Below are positions 18,085 through 26,312 of a DNA stretch of 64,000 bases, piece by piece. The notes beneath the pieces are model-generated. The model did not search any database and had not been told where the DNA came from. It saw only the letters and a list, made by a program, of their open reading frames with translations. Numbering within the stretch: the stretch's first letter is position 1; each line of letters begins with the position of its first letter. The stretch is from Aquirufa nivalisilvae (GTDB taxonomy: Bacteria; Bacteroidota; Bacteroidia; Cytophagales; Spirosomataceae), in NCBI RefSeq assembly GCF_004307455.1, contig NZ_SEWX01000002.1, positions 62,001 to 126,000 on the forward strand, read 5' to 3'. The position numbers were made by a program, and so were the translations under genes.

Positions 18085-18093
18085 GTTTTTCTT

Positions 18094-19386
18094 TTATAAA
18101 TAAAGTGGGAATTGCTTCATCCACTGATTTACTTCTGTTTTTACTTGAGCCAATACAGTCTCATTTTCGTGGTTCATCAAAGCGCGATCAACTAAATCTA
18201 CGATTTGTTCCATCTCTGTTTCTTTCAAACCACGTGTTGTCATAGCGGCTGTTCCCACACGCATACCTGAAGTGACAAATGGGGATTTATCATCAAACGG
18301 AACCATGTTTTTATTGATGGTAATGTCGGACTTAATCAAGGTGTTTTCTGCTAACTTACCAGTTAATCCTTTAGGACGTAAGTCGATCAACATCAAGTGA
18401 TTATCTGTACCTCCTGAAATGATATCATATCCTTTAGCTAAAAAGGCTTTTGCCATCGCTTGAGCATTGCTTTGCACTTGTTTTGCGTATGTTTCAAATG
18501 TTGGAGTCAAAGCTTCACCAAATGCGATTGCTTTAGCCGCAATGACATGTTCTAATGGACCACCCTGAGTTCCAGGGAAAACAGCTCCGTCCAAACATGC
18601 TGACATTGTTTTAAGGTCTCCTTTCAATGTTTTGAATCCAAAAGGGTTTTCAAAATCATTTCCCATCATGATCAAACCTCCACGTGGTCCACGCAAGGTT
18701 TTGTGGGTGGTAGTAGTAACAATATGGCAATGTTGCATCGGGTTATTCAATAAACCTTTAGCAATCAATGCAGATGGGTGTGAAATATCAGCTAATAAGA
18801 TAGCACCAACTTGGTCCGCAATAGCTCTTAAGCGAGCGTAATCCCAATCACGAGAATATGCAGAGGCACCACAAATGATTAATCTTGGTTTTTCTTTGGC
18901 AGCAGTAGCTTCTACTTTATCCCAATCAATTAAACCCGTTTCTTTTTCTACTCCGTAAAAAAATGCTTGAAAGTATTTTCCAGAAAAGTTAACTGGCGAA
19001 CCATGGGATAAGTGACCACCATGCGATAGGTCAAAACCTAAAATCTTGTCGCCAGGATTTAAAAATGATAAAAATACGGCTGCATTTGCTTGTGCACCTG
19101 AGTGAGGTTGTACGTTAGCCCAAGCTGCTCCAAATAATTTTTTGGCACGCTCAATAGCTAAAGTTTCTACTTCATCTACTACCTCGCAACCACCATAATA
19201 ACGTTTTCCAGGAAGTCCTTCTGCATATTTGTTCGTCAAAACGCTACCTTGAGCCTCCATAACTTGAGGAGACGTGAAGTTTTCAGATGCGATTAACTCG
19301 ATACCGAATTCCTGACGGTGTGCTTCTTGACTAATCAATGAAAAAATTTCGTTATCGCGCTGTTGTGGGAATGTGCTTGCAGCCAT
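18094..19386 (-). CDS. glyA: Serine hydroxymethyltransferase
   Basis: 430 residues from the ATG at 19386. The PLP-lysine motif [14 protein letters not shown] and the family blocks [28 protein letters not shown] and [13 protein letters not shown] are present. The enzyme converts serine and tetrahydrofolate to glycine and methylene-tetrahydrofolate in the cytosol. A 13-codon upstream extension is rejected because the minus-strand promoter element TAATTTTG (19423-19430) would overlap its first codons. It is the first gene of the operon with tatC, the ABC-F ATPase and the VF530 protein. Confidence 0.96.
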   Translation of the reverse strand: MAASTFPQQRDNEIFSLISQEAHRQEFGIELIASENFTSPQVMEAQGSVLTNKYAEGLPGKRYYGGCEVVDEVETLAIERAKKLFGAAWANVQPHSGAQANAAVFLSFLNPGDKILGFDLSHGGHLSHGSPVNFSGKYFQAFFYGVEKETGLIDWDKVEATAAKEKPRLIICGASAYSRDWDYARLRAIADQVGAILLADISHPSALIAKGLLNNPMQHCHIVTTTTHKTLRGPRGGLIMMGNDFENPFGFKTLKGDLKTMSACLDGAVFPGTQGGPLEHVIAAKAIAFGEALTPTFETYAKQVQSNAQAMAKAFLAKGYDIISGGTDNHLMLIDLRPKGLTGKLAENTLIKSDITINKNMVPFDDKSPFVTSGMRVGTAAMTTRGLKETEMEQIVDLVDRALMNHENETVLAQVKTEVNQWMKQFPLYL

Positions 19387-19422
19387 GGATATGTATTGTT
19401 CGTATTTACGTGAGAATGGGCA

Positions 19423-19430
19423 CAAAATTA
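19423..19430 (-). promoter_or_regulatory. Probable -7 element of the glyA operon
   Basis: Minus-strand TAATTTTG is a full TAnnTTTG match, 37 nt upstream of the glyA ATG. The expected -33 TTTG is not well conserved. It supports the downstream start at 19386. Confidence 0.5.
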
Positions 19431-19483
19431 CGTTTTTTTATCCGAATAGAAAAACCAATTGATCGCCTTTTCCGTTCTATAGA

Positions 19484-19518
19484 TTTGTCATAGATATCCA
19501 CTAAATTGTTTAATTTTG
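19484..19518 (+). promoter_or_regulatory. Probable dsbD promoter
   Basis: TTTG at 19484-19487 and TAATTTTG at 19511-19518 are separated by 23 nt, at the upper limit of the Bacteroidota spacing. Transcription would start near 19525, leaving a leader of about 60 nt that contains the palindrome at 19550-19568. Confidence 0.5.
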
Positions 19519-19549
19519 AAAATTAATTCACTCCCACGAACTAGTTGTA

Positions 19550-19568
19550 TACCAAACAGCGTTTGGTA
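19550..19568. promoter_or_regulatory. Palindrome in the dsbD leader, possible operator
   Basis: TACCAAAC-AGC-GTTTGGTA is a perfect 8-bp inverted repeat with a 3-nt centre, 16 nt before the dsbD start. Its size and symmetry fit a homodimeric repressor site; alternatively it is an RNA hairpin near the translation start. No cognate regulator is adjacent. Confidence 0.45.
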
Positions 19569-19584
19569 ATGAAAATATTGAAAT

Positions 19585-21558
19585 ATGAAATATAAATTAC
19601 TCATCTTAAGCTTCTTCCTTTTTGTGCTTAGTCCGGTGCTTGCGCAGAAGTTGACACCTGCCAAATGGTCTTGGGCATTAGAACCAGCGAAACCCGCGGT
19701 AGGCCAAGAAGCAGAAATTGTATTTCAAGTGAAAATTGAAAAAGGTTGGTACTTATATTCCTCCGATTTTGATAAAGATTTAGGACCTGTGGTAACCACC
19801 GTTACTATTAAAAATCCAGTTGGTTTTGAATTAGTGGGAGGATTAAAGGCGATTAATCCGCATTCCAAATTCGACAAAGAGATTTGGAACGGAACATATA
19901 CCTACTTCACAGAAAAGGGAGAGTTCAGACAAAAAATCAAAATAACAGCTGAAAATTGGAAGATTGAAGGAAATTATGATTCTCAAACTTGTTCCAATGA
20001 AAGTGGACTTTGTGTTCCCATCAAGGGACCCTTCGTGATAGCCAGTTCTGCTAGCGCCTCGGATGTATTGACAGACGAAGCAAAAAAAAAAATCCCTGAA
20101 TCAGTAGTTACTACTAGTGCATCTCCAGTTGCACCTAATGAATCGTTATGGCAATTTTTTTGGATAGCCATGGGTGCTGGGCTTTTAGCTTTATTGACAC
20201 CTTGTGTTTATCCACTGATTCCTATGACGGTGAGTTTTTTCACCAAACAAAAAGGAGGGAAAGGTTTAGCCTTTTTATATGGTTCCTTCATTGTATTGAT
20301 TTACGTGTTCTTTGGGACTCTGTTAGCCTTTTTTGCAGGAGCAAGTTTTGCCAATTTTTTAAGTACACACTGGATTCCTAATCTCTTATTTTTTGTCATA
20401 TTCATCTTTTTTGGGATATCTTTTTTAGGGGCATTCGAAATCGTATTACCTTCTGGAATAGTTAATTCTGTGGATGCGAAATCGGATAAAGGAGGGATTA
20501 TTGGTGTGTTTTTTATGGCCTTTACCTTAGTATTGGTATCGTTTTCATGTACCGGACCATTGGCTGGGAGTATATTGATTGCGGCCTCTCAAGGTGCTTT
20601 TGTAAAGCCTATCATTGGAATGTTGGGTTTTTCTTTAGCCTTTGCTATTCCTTTTACCTTATTTGCTATTTTCCCAGGATTCATGCAGAAATTGCCTAAG
20701 TCAGGTAATTGGATGAATGAAGTGAAAGTGGTTTTAGGATTTTTAGAAATAGCCTTAGCCTTTAAATTTTTAAGTGTAGCAGATCAAGTGTATCACTGGC
20801 ATTTATTAGACAGAGAAATATTCTTGGCGATTTGGATTGCTATTTTTAGTGCTTTAACCTTGTATTTATTTGGTAAAATTTCTTTGCCACATGACGGGCC
20901 TGCTGGGAAGTTATCTATTCCGAGAACCTTATTTGCCACGGCTATTTTGGCATTTGTTGTCTACTTAATTCCAGGAATGTTTGGGGCCCCACTGAAAGGT
21001 TTATCTGGATGGTTGCCACCCATGAGTAGTCAAGATTTTAAAGGAAACTCAGGTGAAGTTAGTATTAAACCAGGCTCTACAGGCGTGGTTAAATATGGCG
21101 ATTTTTTAGAGTTGCCTTTGGGACTTACAGGCTTTTTTGATTACCAAGAAGCTAAGGCTTATGCAGTTCAAGTAGGGAAACCTTTGTTCATAGATTTTAC
21201 AGGCCATGGATGTGTGAACTGTCGGAAGATGGAGGAATATGTTTGGTCAGACCCTAAAGTCTTGAAACGCTTGCAAGAGGAATACGTGATTGTAGCTTTG
21301 TATTGTGATGACAAGACTGAGTTGCCAGCAGATCAATGGTATGTTTCTAAAGTAGATGGGCAGGAAAAGAAAACGCTAGGAGACCAAAATTTGGATTTTC
21401 AGATTAGTCGATTTAACTCCAATGCTCAGCCACATTATGTTTTATTGGATCCTCGTAAAGAGGGTGCACCTATGGTAACTCCAGTGGCATTTGATGCCAA
21501 TGTCGATCATTTTGTAGCGTTTTTGGATAAAGGTGTACGTCAATATAAATTGAACTAA
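19585..21558 (+). CDS. dsbD: Protein-disulfide reductase DsbD
   Basis: 657 residues with a signal peptide (MKYKLLILSFFLFVLSPVLAQ), an N-terminal periplasmic domain with the cysteine pair in TCSNESGLC, a central polytopic domain with TPCVYPLIPMT and SCTGPLAG, and a C-terminal thioredoxin domain with CVNC (GHGCVNCRKMEEYVW). DsbD carries electrons from cytoplasmic thioredoxin across the membrane to periplasmic partners, including the cytochrome c maturation route. The ccm genes at 37.6-42.2 kb are likely clients. It is followed after 2 nt by a small membrane protein gene. All three redox cysteine pairs are intact. Confidence 0.93.
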   Translation: MKYKLLILSFFLFVLSPVLAQKLTPAKWSWALEPAKPAVGQEAEIVFQVKIEKGWYLYSSDFDKDLGPVVTTVTIKNPVGFELVGGLKAINPHSKFDKEIWNGTYTYFTEKGEFRQKIKITAENWKIEGNYDSQTCSNESGLCVPIKGPFVIASSASASDVLTDEAKKKIPESVVTTSASPVAPNESLWQFFWIAMGAGLLALLTPCVYPLIPMTVSFFTKQKGGKGLAFLYGSFIVLIYVFFGTLLAFFAGASFANFLSTHWIPNLLFFVIFIFFGISFLGAFEIVLPSGIVNSVDAKSDKGGIIGVFFMAFTLVLVSFSCTGPLAGSILIAASQGAFVKPIIGMLGFSLAFAIPFTLFAIFPGFMQKLPKSGNWMNEVKVVLGFLEIALAFKFLSVADQVYHWHLLDREIFLAIWIAIFSALTLYLFGKISLPHDGPAGKLSIPRTLFATAILAFVVYLIPGMFGAPLKGLSGWLPPMSSQDFKGNSGEVSIKPGSTGVVKYGDFLELPLGLTGFFDYQEAKAYAVQVGKPLFIDFTGHGCVNCRKMEEYVWSDPKVLKRLQEEYVIVALYCDDKTELPADQWYVSKVDGQEKKTLGDQNLDFQISRFNSNAQPHYVLLDPRKEGAPMVTPVAFDANVDHFVAFLDKGVRQYKLN

Positions 21559-21560
21559 AG

Positions 21561-22010
21561 ATGGATTGGTCTTCATATTCGGCTGTTATGGCCGCTACTG
21601 CCATCAAGTTCATTGCTGGTCCTATTACAGGTTTCAGTTTAGGTCTAAGTTGGATGGAAACGATACTTTTCACCTGGTTAGGCATGATGATTACCGTCAG
21701 TTTCATGATTAGCCTAGGTCAATGGTTGGTCAAGTACATCGCTCAGTGGCGTCATCAAAAACCATTGGTATTTAGTAAACGTGCTCGAATGGCGGTCAAA
21801 ATATGGACGAAATTCGGCATTAAAGGTATTGCAGCTTGTACCCCCTTATTTTTAACACCGATTGGCGGAAGTTTATTGGCCCTTTCTTTTAAAGTGCCAC
21901 TTCCCCGAATTTTGTTTTTTATGGCTATTTCTGCCTTTTTATGGGCAAGTATCTATACTGCCTTGATTTACCAATTAGATTTTATTCGCGATTATTTCAT
22001 GGATAAATAA
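21561..22010 (+). CDS. Small polytopic membrane protein, function unknown
   Basis: 149 residues with about four hydrophobic segments (around residues 5-28, 32-55, 93-113 and 120-140). The third contains CTPLFLTPIGGSLLALSF, reminiscent of the small multidrug-export/DedA-like re-entrant Pro/Gly loops, but I cannot assign a family with confidence. Its start is 2 nt after the dsbD stop, so it is probably co-transcribed and coupled with DsbD. A terminator follows directly. Confidence 0.75.
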   Translation: MDWSSYSAVMAATAIKFIAGPITGFSLGLSWMETILFTWLGMMITVSFMISLGQWLVKYIAQWRHQKPLVFSKRARMAVKIWTKFGIKGIAACTPLFLTPIGGSLLALSFKVPLPRILFFMAISAFLWASIYTALIYQLDFIRDYFMDK

Positions 22011-22035
22011 AAAGCCCCCAAATTTTGGAGGCTTT
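22011..22035. terminator. Intrinsic terminator after the dsbD unit
   Basis: AAAGCCCCCAAA and TTTTGGAGGCTTT form a stem with a short T-rich tail, located between convergent genes (the small membrane protein and the lipoprotein). Confidence 0.7.
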
Positions 22036-22064
22036 AATATCATTGAATAGAGAGTTAAACTCGA

Positions 22065-22298
22065 TTATTTTTTGGCGCTGTATAATTTAGCACGTAGCTC
22101 ATTGGCTTTAACTTCTAACTCAGGTTTAGCTGTGTAAGTTTGTTTCGTTTGAGCAGCAGCACTATCCGGATGAACACCGTATACATAGGTATCGCCTTGA
22201 CGAACATCTTTTTGTTTAATTCGATTGTTTTTTTGGTAATCGCATGAGCTCGCTAAAGCAACAACAAGAAGGGCAGGCAATAAACTTTTCAATTTCAT
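22065..22298 (-). CDS. Small lipoprotein, function unknown
   Basis: 77 residues. MKLKSLLPALLVVALASSC is a lipoprotein signal with Cys19 as the lipidation site. The mature part is polar (DYQKNNRIKQKDVRQGDTYV) with a helical, Lys-rich C-terminus. I do not recognise a family. It could be an envelope-associated accessory protein. A minus-strand TATTTTTG at 22322-22329 is a possible -7 box. It lies downstream of the M3 peptidase gene on the same strand but has its own putative promoter. Confidence 0.7.
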   Translation of the reverse strand: MKLKSLLPALLVVALASSCDYQKNNRIKQKDVRQGDTYVYGVHPDSAAAQTKQTYTAKPELEVKANELRAKLYSAKK

Positions 22299-22371
22299 AT
22301 AGTTGTGTAAAAAATCCGATGCAAAAATAAGTCCAAAATTGGTACAAAAAAAATTTCTTTAAATAAGCAGC

Positions 22372-24099
22372 TTAGCTTTCTTCTAAATTTTTGATTTTTT
22401 CAGCTAAAAAGCTCATTAATTCAGCAATGTAGGCTTTGCTAAAATTGAATTCAATGCCAGCCGCAGCATAAATCGTTTTCATAGGTTCTGTATAGCCTAA
22501 TTCCAGCGCTTGTAAATATTGCTCCAATGCTTGTTTAGGTTGACGGCAATAATTTCTCCAAACGGCTAATGCACCCAATTGAGCGATGGCATATTCGATG
22601 TAGTAAAAAGGTACTTCAAATAAGTGTAATTGCTTTTGCCAGATATTGGTTTTAATCTCTTCTAAACCAGACCAGTCTGTGATTTTGTCGGAGAAGCGGG
22701 CAATAATTTCCAACCAGGCAGCATCTCGTTCAGCTTGGCTATGAGTTGGGTTTTCATAAATCCAGTGTTGAAAGGCATCGATAGTCGCCACCCAAGGTAA
22801 CGTTTCTAAAATGTCCTCTAAGTGCTTGATTTTAGCTCTTTTTGCTTCTTCTGGATTTGGGAAATAGATATCCCAATGATCAATGGTGAGCAGTTCCATA
22901 CTCATTGAGGCCAATTCGGCTACTTCTGAAGGAACATTTCTAAAAGCATTTAAAGCTAAATCTTTCGTTACAATGGAATGTACGGCATGTCCGCCTTCAT
23001 GTAATAAGGTGACCATATCCCGCACTTGACCTGCGGCATTCATGAAAATAAAAGGGAATCCGCTTTCTTCCAGTGGGTAATTATATCCACCTGGGTTTTT
23101 CCCTTTTCTAGAATCTAAATCAAAACGGTTCAATTTGACCATTTCTTTTAGACAATTTCCTAAGAATGGGTCTAATTCATCAAATACTTGGATGGTTTTA
23201 GTCAATAAGTCATCCGCCGTAGTAAATGGCACTAGAGGTTTTCTTCCCCATGGATCCACAGCTTTATCCCAAGGTTTTAGGGCATCAATTTGAAGAACCT
23301 CTTTTCTTTTGGTAGCTTGCTGGTTGACCATGGGCACTACGGTTTGAGCCACAGCTTCATGAAATTCAAAACAATCTGCAGCGGTATAATCAAAACGGCC
23401 TAAGCTTGCAAAAGAGTAATCTCTAAAATTATCAAACCCAGCATTTTGAGCCACTTGATGCCTACGTTCAATTAATTTGTTGAATAGTTCGTTCAATTCA
23501 TTTTTAATGCTCAGTCGTTTATTGGCAACCAGTAAATAGACCTCTTGGCGCTTATTTCGATCGGTCGATTCCAAATAGGCATTGGCCTGCTGAAGCGTTT
23601 TTTCTTGCCCGTCAATTTCCACCATCAATCCGCCAGTTAATGCACCGTATTCAGTGGATAAATTGGATAGCTCAGTATAAAGTGGAATGTTTTCTTCCCG
23701 AAATATTTCAATGGCTTTTTTCATGCCACGAAGCATAATGCCATATCCATGTGCAGGTAATTGATCGGTATAACCTGATTCAACTACTTTTTTATTCCAA
23801 GCATCTTCATAAATAGACGCGTTGGGCATGATATCGTTGACAAACTGCTGGTAACTTTTTTGAAGCTCTTCATTTTGATTGTCGCATGACATTTTGATAT
23901 ATCTCCAAGCAAAATTCTCGGATAAATAACTTTCAAGTTCAGAGCGACTGATACAAAATTGTTGTAATTCTTCTAGGTTTTGAATGCTCAAAGAGCTTAG
24001 CTTTTCAAAATAGGGTAATACACTTTCCCAAGTACTTAATTGGAAATCAGAAGGAAGGAAACTTCTTTTGGGCGCTTCTACGCTGATCTTTCTACTCAT
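22372..24099 (-). CDS. M3 family oligoendopeptidase
   Basis: 575 residues. The zinc motif HEGGHAVHS (HExxH form) and a downstream glutamate-rich helix (NVPSEVAELASMSMELL) match the M3B PepF-type oligoendopeptidases. The enzyme should cleave short peptides in the cytoplasm; no signal peptide is seen. The usual length of 560-610 residues is matched. A minus-strand TATTTTTG at 24115-24122 is a candidate -7 box just upstream. It is divergent from an aldo/keto reductase. Confidence 0.92.
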   Translation of the reverse strand: MSRKISVEAPKRSFLPSDFQLSTWESVLPYFEKLSSLSIQNLEELQQFCISRSELESYLSENFAWRYIKMSCDNQNEELQKSYQQFVNDIMPNASIYEDAWNKKVVESGYTDQLPAHGYGIMLRGMKKAIEIFREENIPLYTELSNLSTEYGALTGGLMVEIDGQEKTLQQANAYLESTDRNKRQEVYLLVANKRLSIKNELNELFNKLIERRHQVAQNAGFDNFRDYSFASLGRFDYTAADCFEFHEAVAQTVVPMVNQQATKRKEVLQIDALKPWDKAVDPWGRKPLVPFTTADDLLTKTIQVFDELDPFLGNCLKEMVKLNRFDLDSRKGKNPGGYNYPLEESGFPFIFMNAAGQVRDMVTLLHEGGHAVHSIVTKDLALNAFRNVPSEVAELASMSMELLTIDHWDIYFPNPEEAKRAKIKHLEDILETLPWVATIDAFQHWIYENPTHSQAERDAAWLEIIARFSDKITDWSGLEEIKTNIWQKQLHLFEVPFYYIEYAIAQLGALAVWRNYCRQPKQALEQYLQALELGYTEPMKTIYAAAGIEFNFSKAYIAELMSFLAEKIKNLEES

Positions 24100-24220
24100 G
24101 CGATTAATTTTTTACAAAAATACACAAGGTAATTGGCTTTTGCAGATGAAAAAATAGGTTTCTTGATTGTAAGAAATCAAATGCTTGATAAAATGGGCTA
24201 CATTTTTGAATTGATTTTTT

Positions 24221-24257
24221 TTAGATTTGTCAACTTTTCAAAAGTTGACAAATCTAA
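24221..24257. repeat. Perfect 37-nt inverted repeat followed by a G-rich tract
   Basis: TTAGATTTGTCAACTTTT and its reverse complement flank a single C, 18-bp arms. A G-rich stretch (GCGGGGCGGGGGG) follows immediately at about 24258-24270. It lies in the 248-nt divergent gap between the M3 peptidase and the aldo/keto reductase. It shares the core TTGACA with the dispersed 33-nt repeats at 5857 and 25175. Confidence 0.85.
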
Positions 24258-24347
24258 GCGGGGCGGGGGGTATGAAAAGAGGGAGTTTCAACTCAATTTT
24301 TCAACTAACTCATAATCCATAGTACAATTCACGAGAATTTAATAAAC

Positions 24348-25163
24348 ATGAACATACCTTTTGTAACATTGAATAATGGCATTCAAATGCCGCAACTAGG
24401 CTTAGGTTTGTATGCACCGAAACAGCAAGATGAGGTCAAACAATCTGTTCTAGATGCCTTGGATTTGGGTATACGCTTGATTGATTCAGCGGCTATTTAT
24501 GCCAATGAGAAGGAAGTTGGGCAAGGAATAATAGAATCAGGTGTGACAAGAAAGGATTTGTTCGTCACTAGTAAAGTGTGGATGGAAGACATGGGGTATG
24601 ATTCTACTTTGCGAGCATTTGATAAAACCTTGAGTGATTTGGGCTTAGAATATTTGGATTTGTATTTAATTCATTGGCCTAAGGATACCGCAAGAAAAGA
24701 AACTTGGAAGGCTTTGGAAACTTTATATGATCAGAAATTATGTCGATCCATAGGGGTGTCTAATTATTATAAAAAACACCTAGAAGAGCTGTTTCTTCAT
24801 GCTAATATATGTCCTGCCGTTAATCAGTTTGAATTAAGTCCATTTTGTTACATGCCGGACGAATTCGCATTTAATCAGGAAAATGATATTCAAGTGGAAG
24901 GATATGCTCCACTAGTTCGTGGTTGGAAAAAAGATGATGAGGTTTTGAACGAAATAGCTGCTCATTATGGAAAAAGCACGTATCAATTATTAGTTCGTTG
25001 GAACATTGAATTAGGAGCTGTAACCATACCAAAATCTGTCAAACGAGCGAGAATTCAGGAAAATATGGAGGTGTTTGATTTCTGTATTTCACCTGAGGAT
25101 ATGCAAAAACTAAGTCTGCTATATGATAATACTCGAGTAGCTTGGGATCCAAGAGATTTTTGA
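24348..25163 (+). CDS. Aldo/keto reductase
   Basis: 271 residues with the complete catalytic tetrad D46, Y51, K76 and H109 (IDSAAIYANE, TSKVW, LYLIHW). The C-terminal IPKSVKRARIQENMEVFDF is the NADPH-binding region, with K and R for the 2'-phosphate. It is a cytoplasmic NADPH-dependent carbonyl reductase of the 2,5-diketo-gluconate-reductase-like group (AKR5 type). Physiological substrate unknown. It ends just before the inverted repeat at 25175 and is convergent with the PaaE-like gene. Confidence 0.92.
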   Translation: MNIPFVTLNNGIQMPQLGLGLYAPKQQDEVKQSVLDALDLGIRLIDSAAIYANEKEVGQGIIESGVTRKDLFVTSKVWMEDMGYDSTLRAFDKTLSDLGLEYLDLYLIHWPKDTARKETWKALETLYDQKLCRSIGVSNYYKKHLEELFLHANICPAVNQFELSPFCYMPDEFAFNQENDIQVEGYAPLVRGWKKDDEVLNEIAAHYGKSTYQLLVRWNIELGAVTIPKSVKRARIQENMEVFDFCISPEDMQKLSLLYDNTRVAWDPRDF

Positions 25164-25174
25164 GGCAAAATTTA

Positions 25175-25207
25175 AACCTTGACAGCGTTCCAAACGCTGT
25201 CAAGGTT
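25175..25207. repeat. 33-nt inverted repeat, dispersed element copy 2 (arms reversed)
   Basis: AACCTTGACAGCGTT, spacer CCA, AACGCTGTCAAGGTT. The same 15-nt half-site as at 5857-5889, but with AACCTT on the outside rather than at the centre. It again sits between convergent genes. Confidence 0.85.
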
Positions 25208-25249
25208 AACGAATAAACGATTATTTTATTGAATCAAGTAATTGATATT

Positions 25250-26302
25250 CTAATCTAAATCAATCACCACACCACTAGATAATGGGTGTGCAACACAAGT
25301 AAGGACATATCCTTTTTTGATTTCATTGTCTGTCAATCCGTCTTCTTCATCCATCATCACTTTTCCACTTTTGCATAAGCCCATACATGCCGTGCACATA
25401 CCAGCTTGACATGAATAAGGCATATCGACATCAGCTGATAAGGCCGCTTCTAAGATAGTCTCATGGGGTTTCACCGTAACTCGGTGTTCCTTTCCTTCGT
25501 AAATAATGGTAATCTCTTGCTCTTTCAAGCTGCCATCATCCTCCGTGATTTCTTCTGTCTGGGGATTGCTATGAAATAATTCTCGGTGTATATGTTCTGT
25601 AGGTACATCAAACATAGCCAAAGCTTCTTGGATCTCATCCATCATGCCAGCAGGGCCGCAAAGGTAATAATGCGCCAAAGAGATATTCAAGCCAAACTCT
25701 TGTTTCAGGTAATATATAGTAGAAGCCTTGTTAATACGTCCTTTTAGTCCAGGCCAATTGGCCGCAGGTTTACTAATAACATGTAAAACTTGAAAACGTC
25801 CTACATTTGTCAGCTCTAATTGCTCTAATTCTTTCTTGAAAATAATTTGATCTTCATGTCTTGACCCATAAATCAAATGAATTTTGGATTGAGGCTCAGA
25901 CTTAAGCAAGGTTTTAATCATGGAAATCAATGGCGTAATGCCAGATCCCGCACCCATGAAAACATAGGTTTTGCTAGCATTTGCCTCAGGCTCAATAAAG
26001 AAGTTACCCATAGGTTCAATGACCTCCAAACTATCTCCCACCTTGATCTGGTCACATAAATAATTTGAAACGGCTCCTCCAGCAATGCGTTTGACCGTAA
26101 TCGCTGGGGAATGGTCAATCAATGGAGAAGATGATAAAGAATAACTACGACGTACCTTTTTTCCATCAATTTCAGGAATCACAGTTAAAAACTGTCCTGA
26201 ATGATAGCTTAATGCCTCATGTATTGGATGCCAAAAATGGATCGTTTTGGTATCATTCGTTTCTTCAGTAATTTCTTTAACAGATAAATGCAAGAATTTC
26301 AT
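25250..26302 (-). CDS. PaaE-like NADPH:ferredoxin oxidoreductase with C-terminal [2Fe-2S] domain
   Basis: 350 residues from the preferred ATG at 26302 (MKFLHLSVKEI); an upstream ATG at 26320 is possible. The N-terminal FAD domain has RRSYSLSSSP, the NAD(P) domain has GAGSGITPLISM, and the C-terminal plant-type ferredoxin domain has the four iron ligands in SCQAGMCTACMGLC and LTCVAHP. This order is that of the reductase of phenylacetyl-CoA epoxidase (PaaE) and related oxygenase reductases. No paaABC genes are present, so its partner oxygenase or desaturase is elsewhere. It follows a GHL10-type hydrolase gene by about 10 nt on the same strand. Confidence 0.88.
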   Translation of the reverse strand: MKFLHLSVKEITEETNDTKTIHFWHPIHEALSYHSGQFLTVIPEIDGKKVRRSYSLSSSPLIDHSPAITVKRIAGGAVSNYLCDQIKVGDSLEVIEPMGNFFIEPEANASKTYVFMGAGSGITPLISMIKTLLKSEPQSKIHLIYGSRHEDQIIFKKELEQLELTNVGRFQVLHVISKPAANWPGLKGRINKASTIYYLKQEFGLNISLAHYYLCGPAGMMDEIQEALAMFDVPTEHIHRELFHSNPQTEEITEDDGSLKEQEITIIYEGKEHRVTVKPHETILEAALSADVDMPYSCQAGMCTACMGLCKSGKVMMDEEDGLTDNEIKKGYVLTCVAHPLSSGVVIDLD

Positions 26303-26312
26303 GTTCATCAAT

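Noticed and set aside
24133-24315. 60-codon frame in the gap before the aldo/keto reductase
   Set aside because: It runs through the perfect inverted repeat and the G-rich tract, and the predicted peptide has no credible domain or signal peptide.
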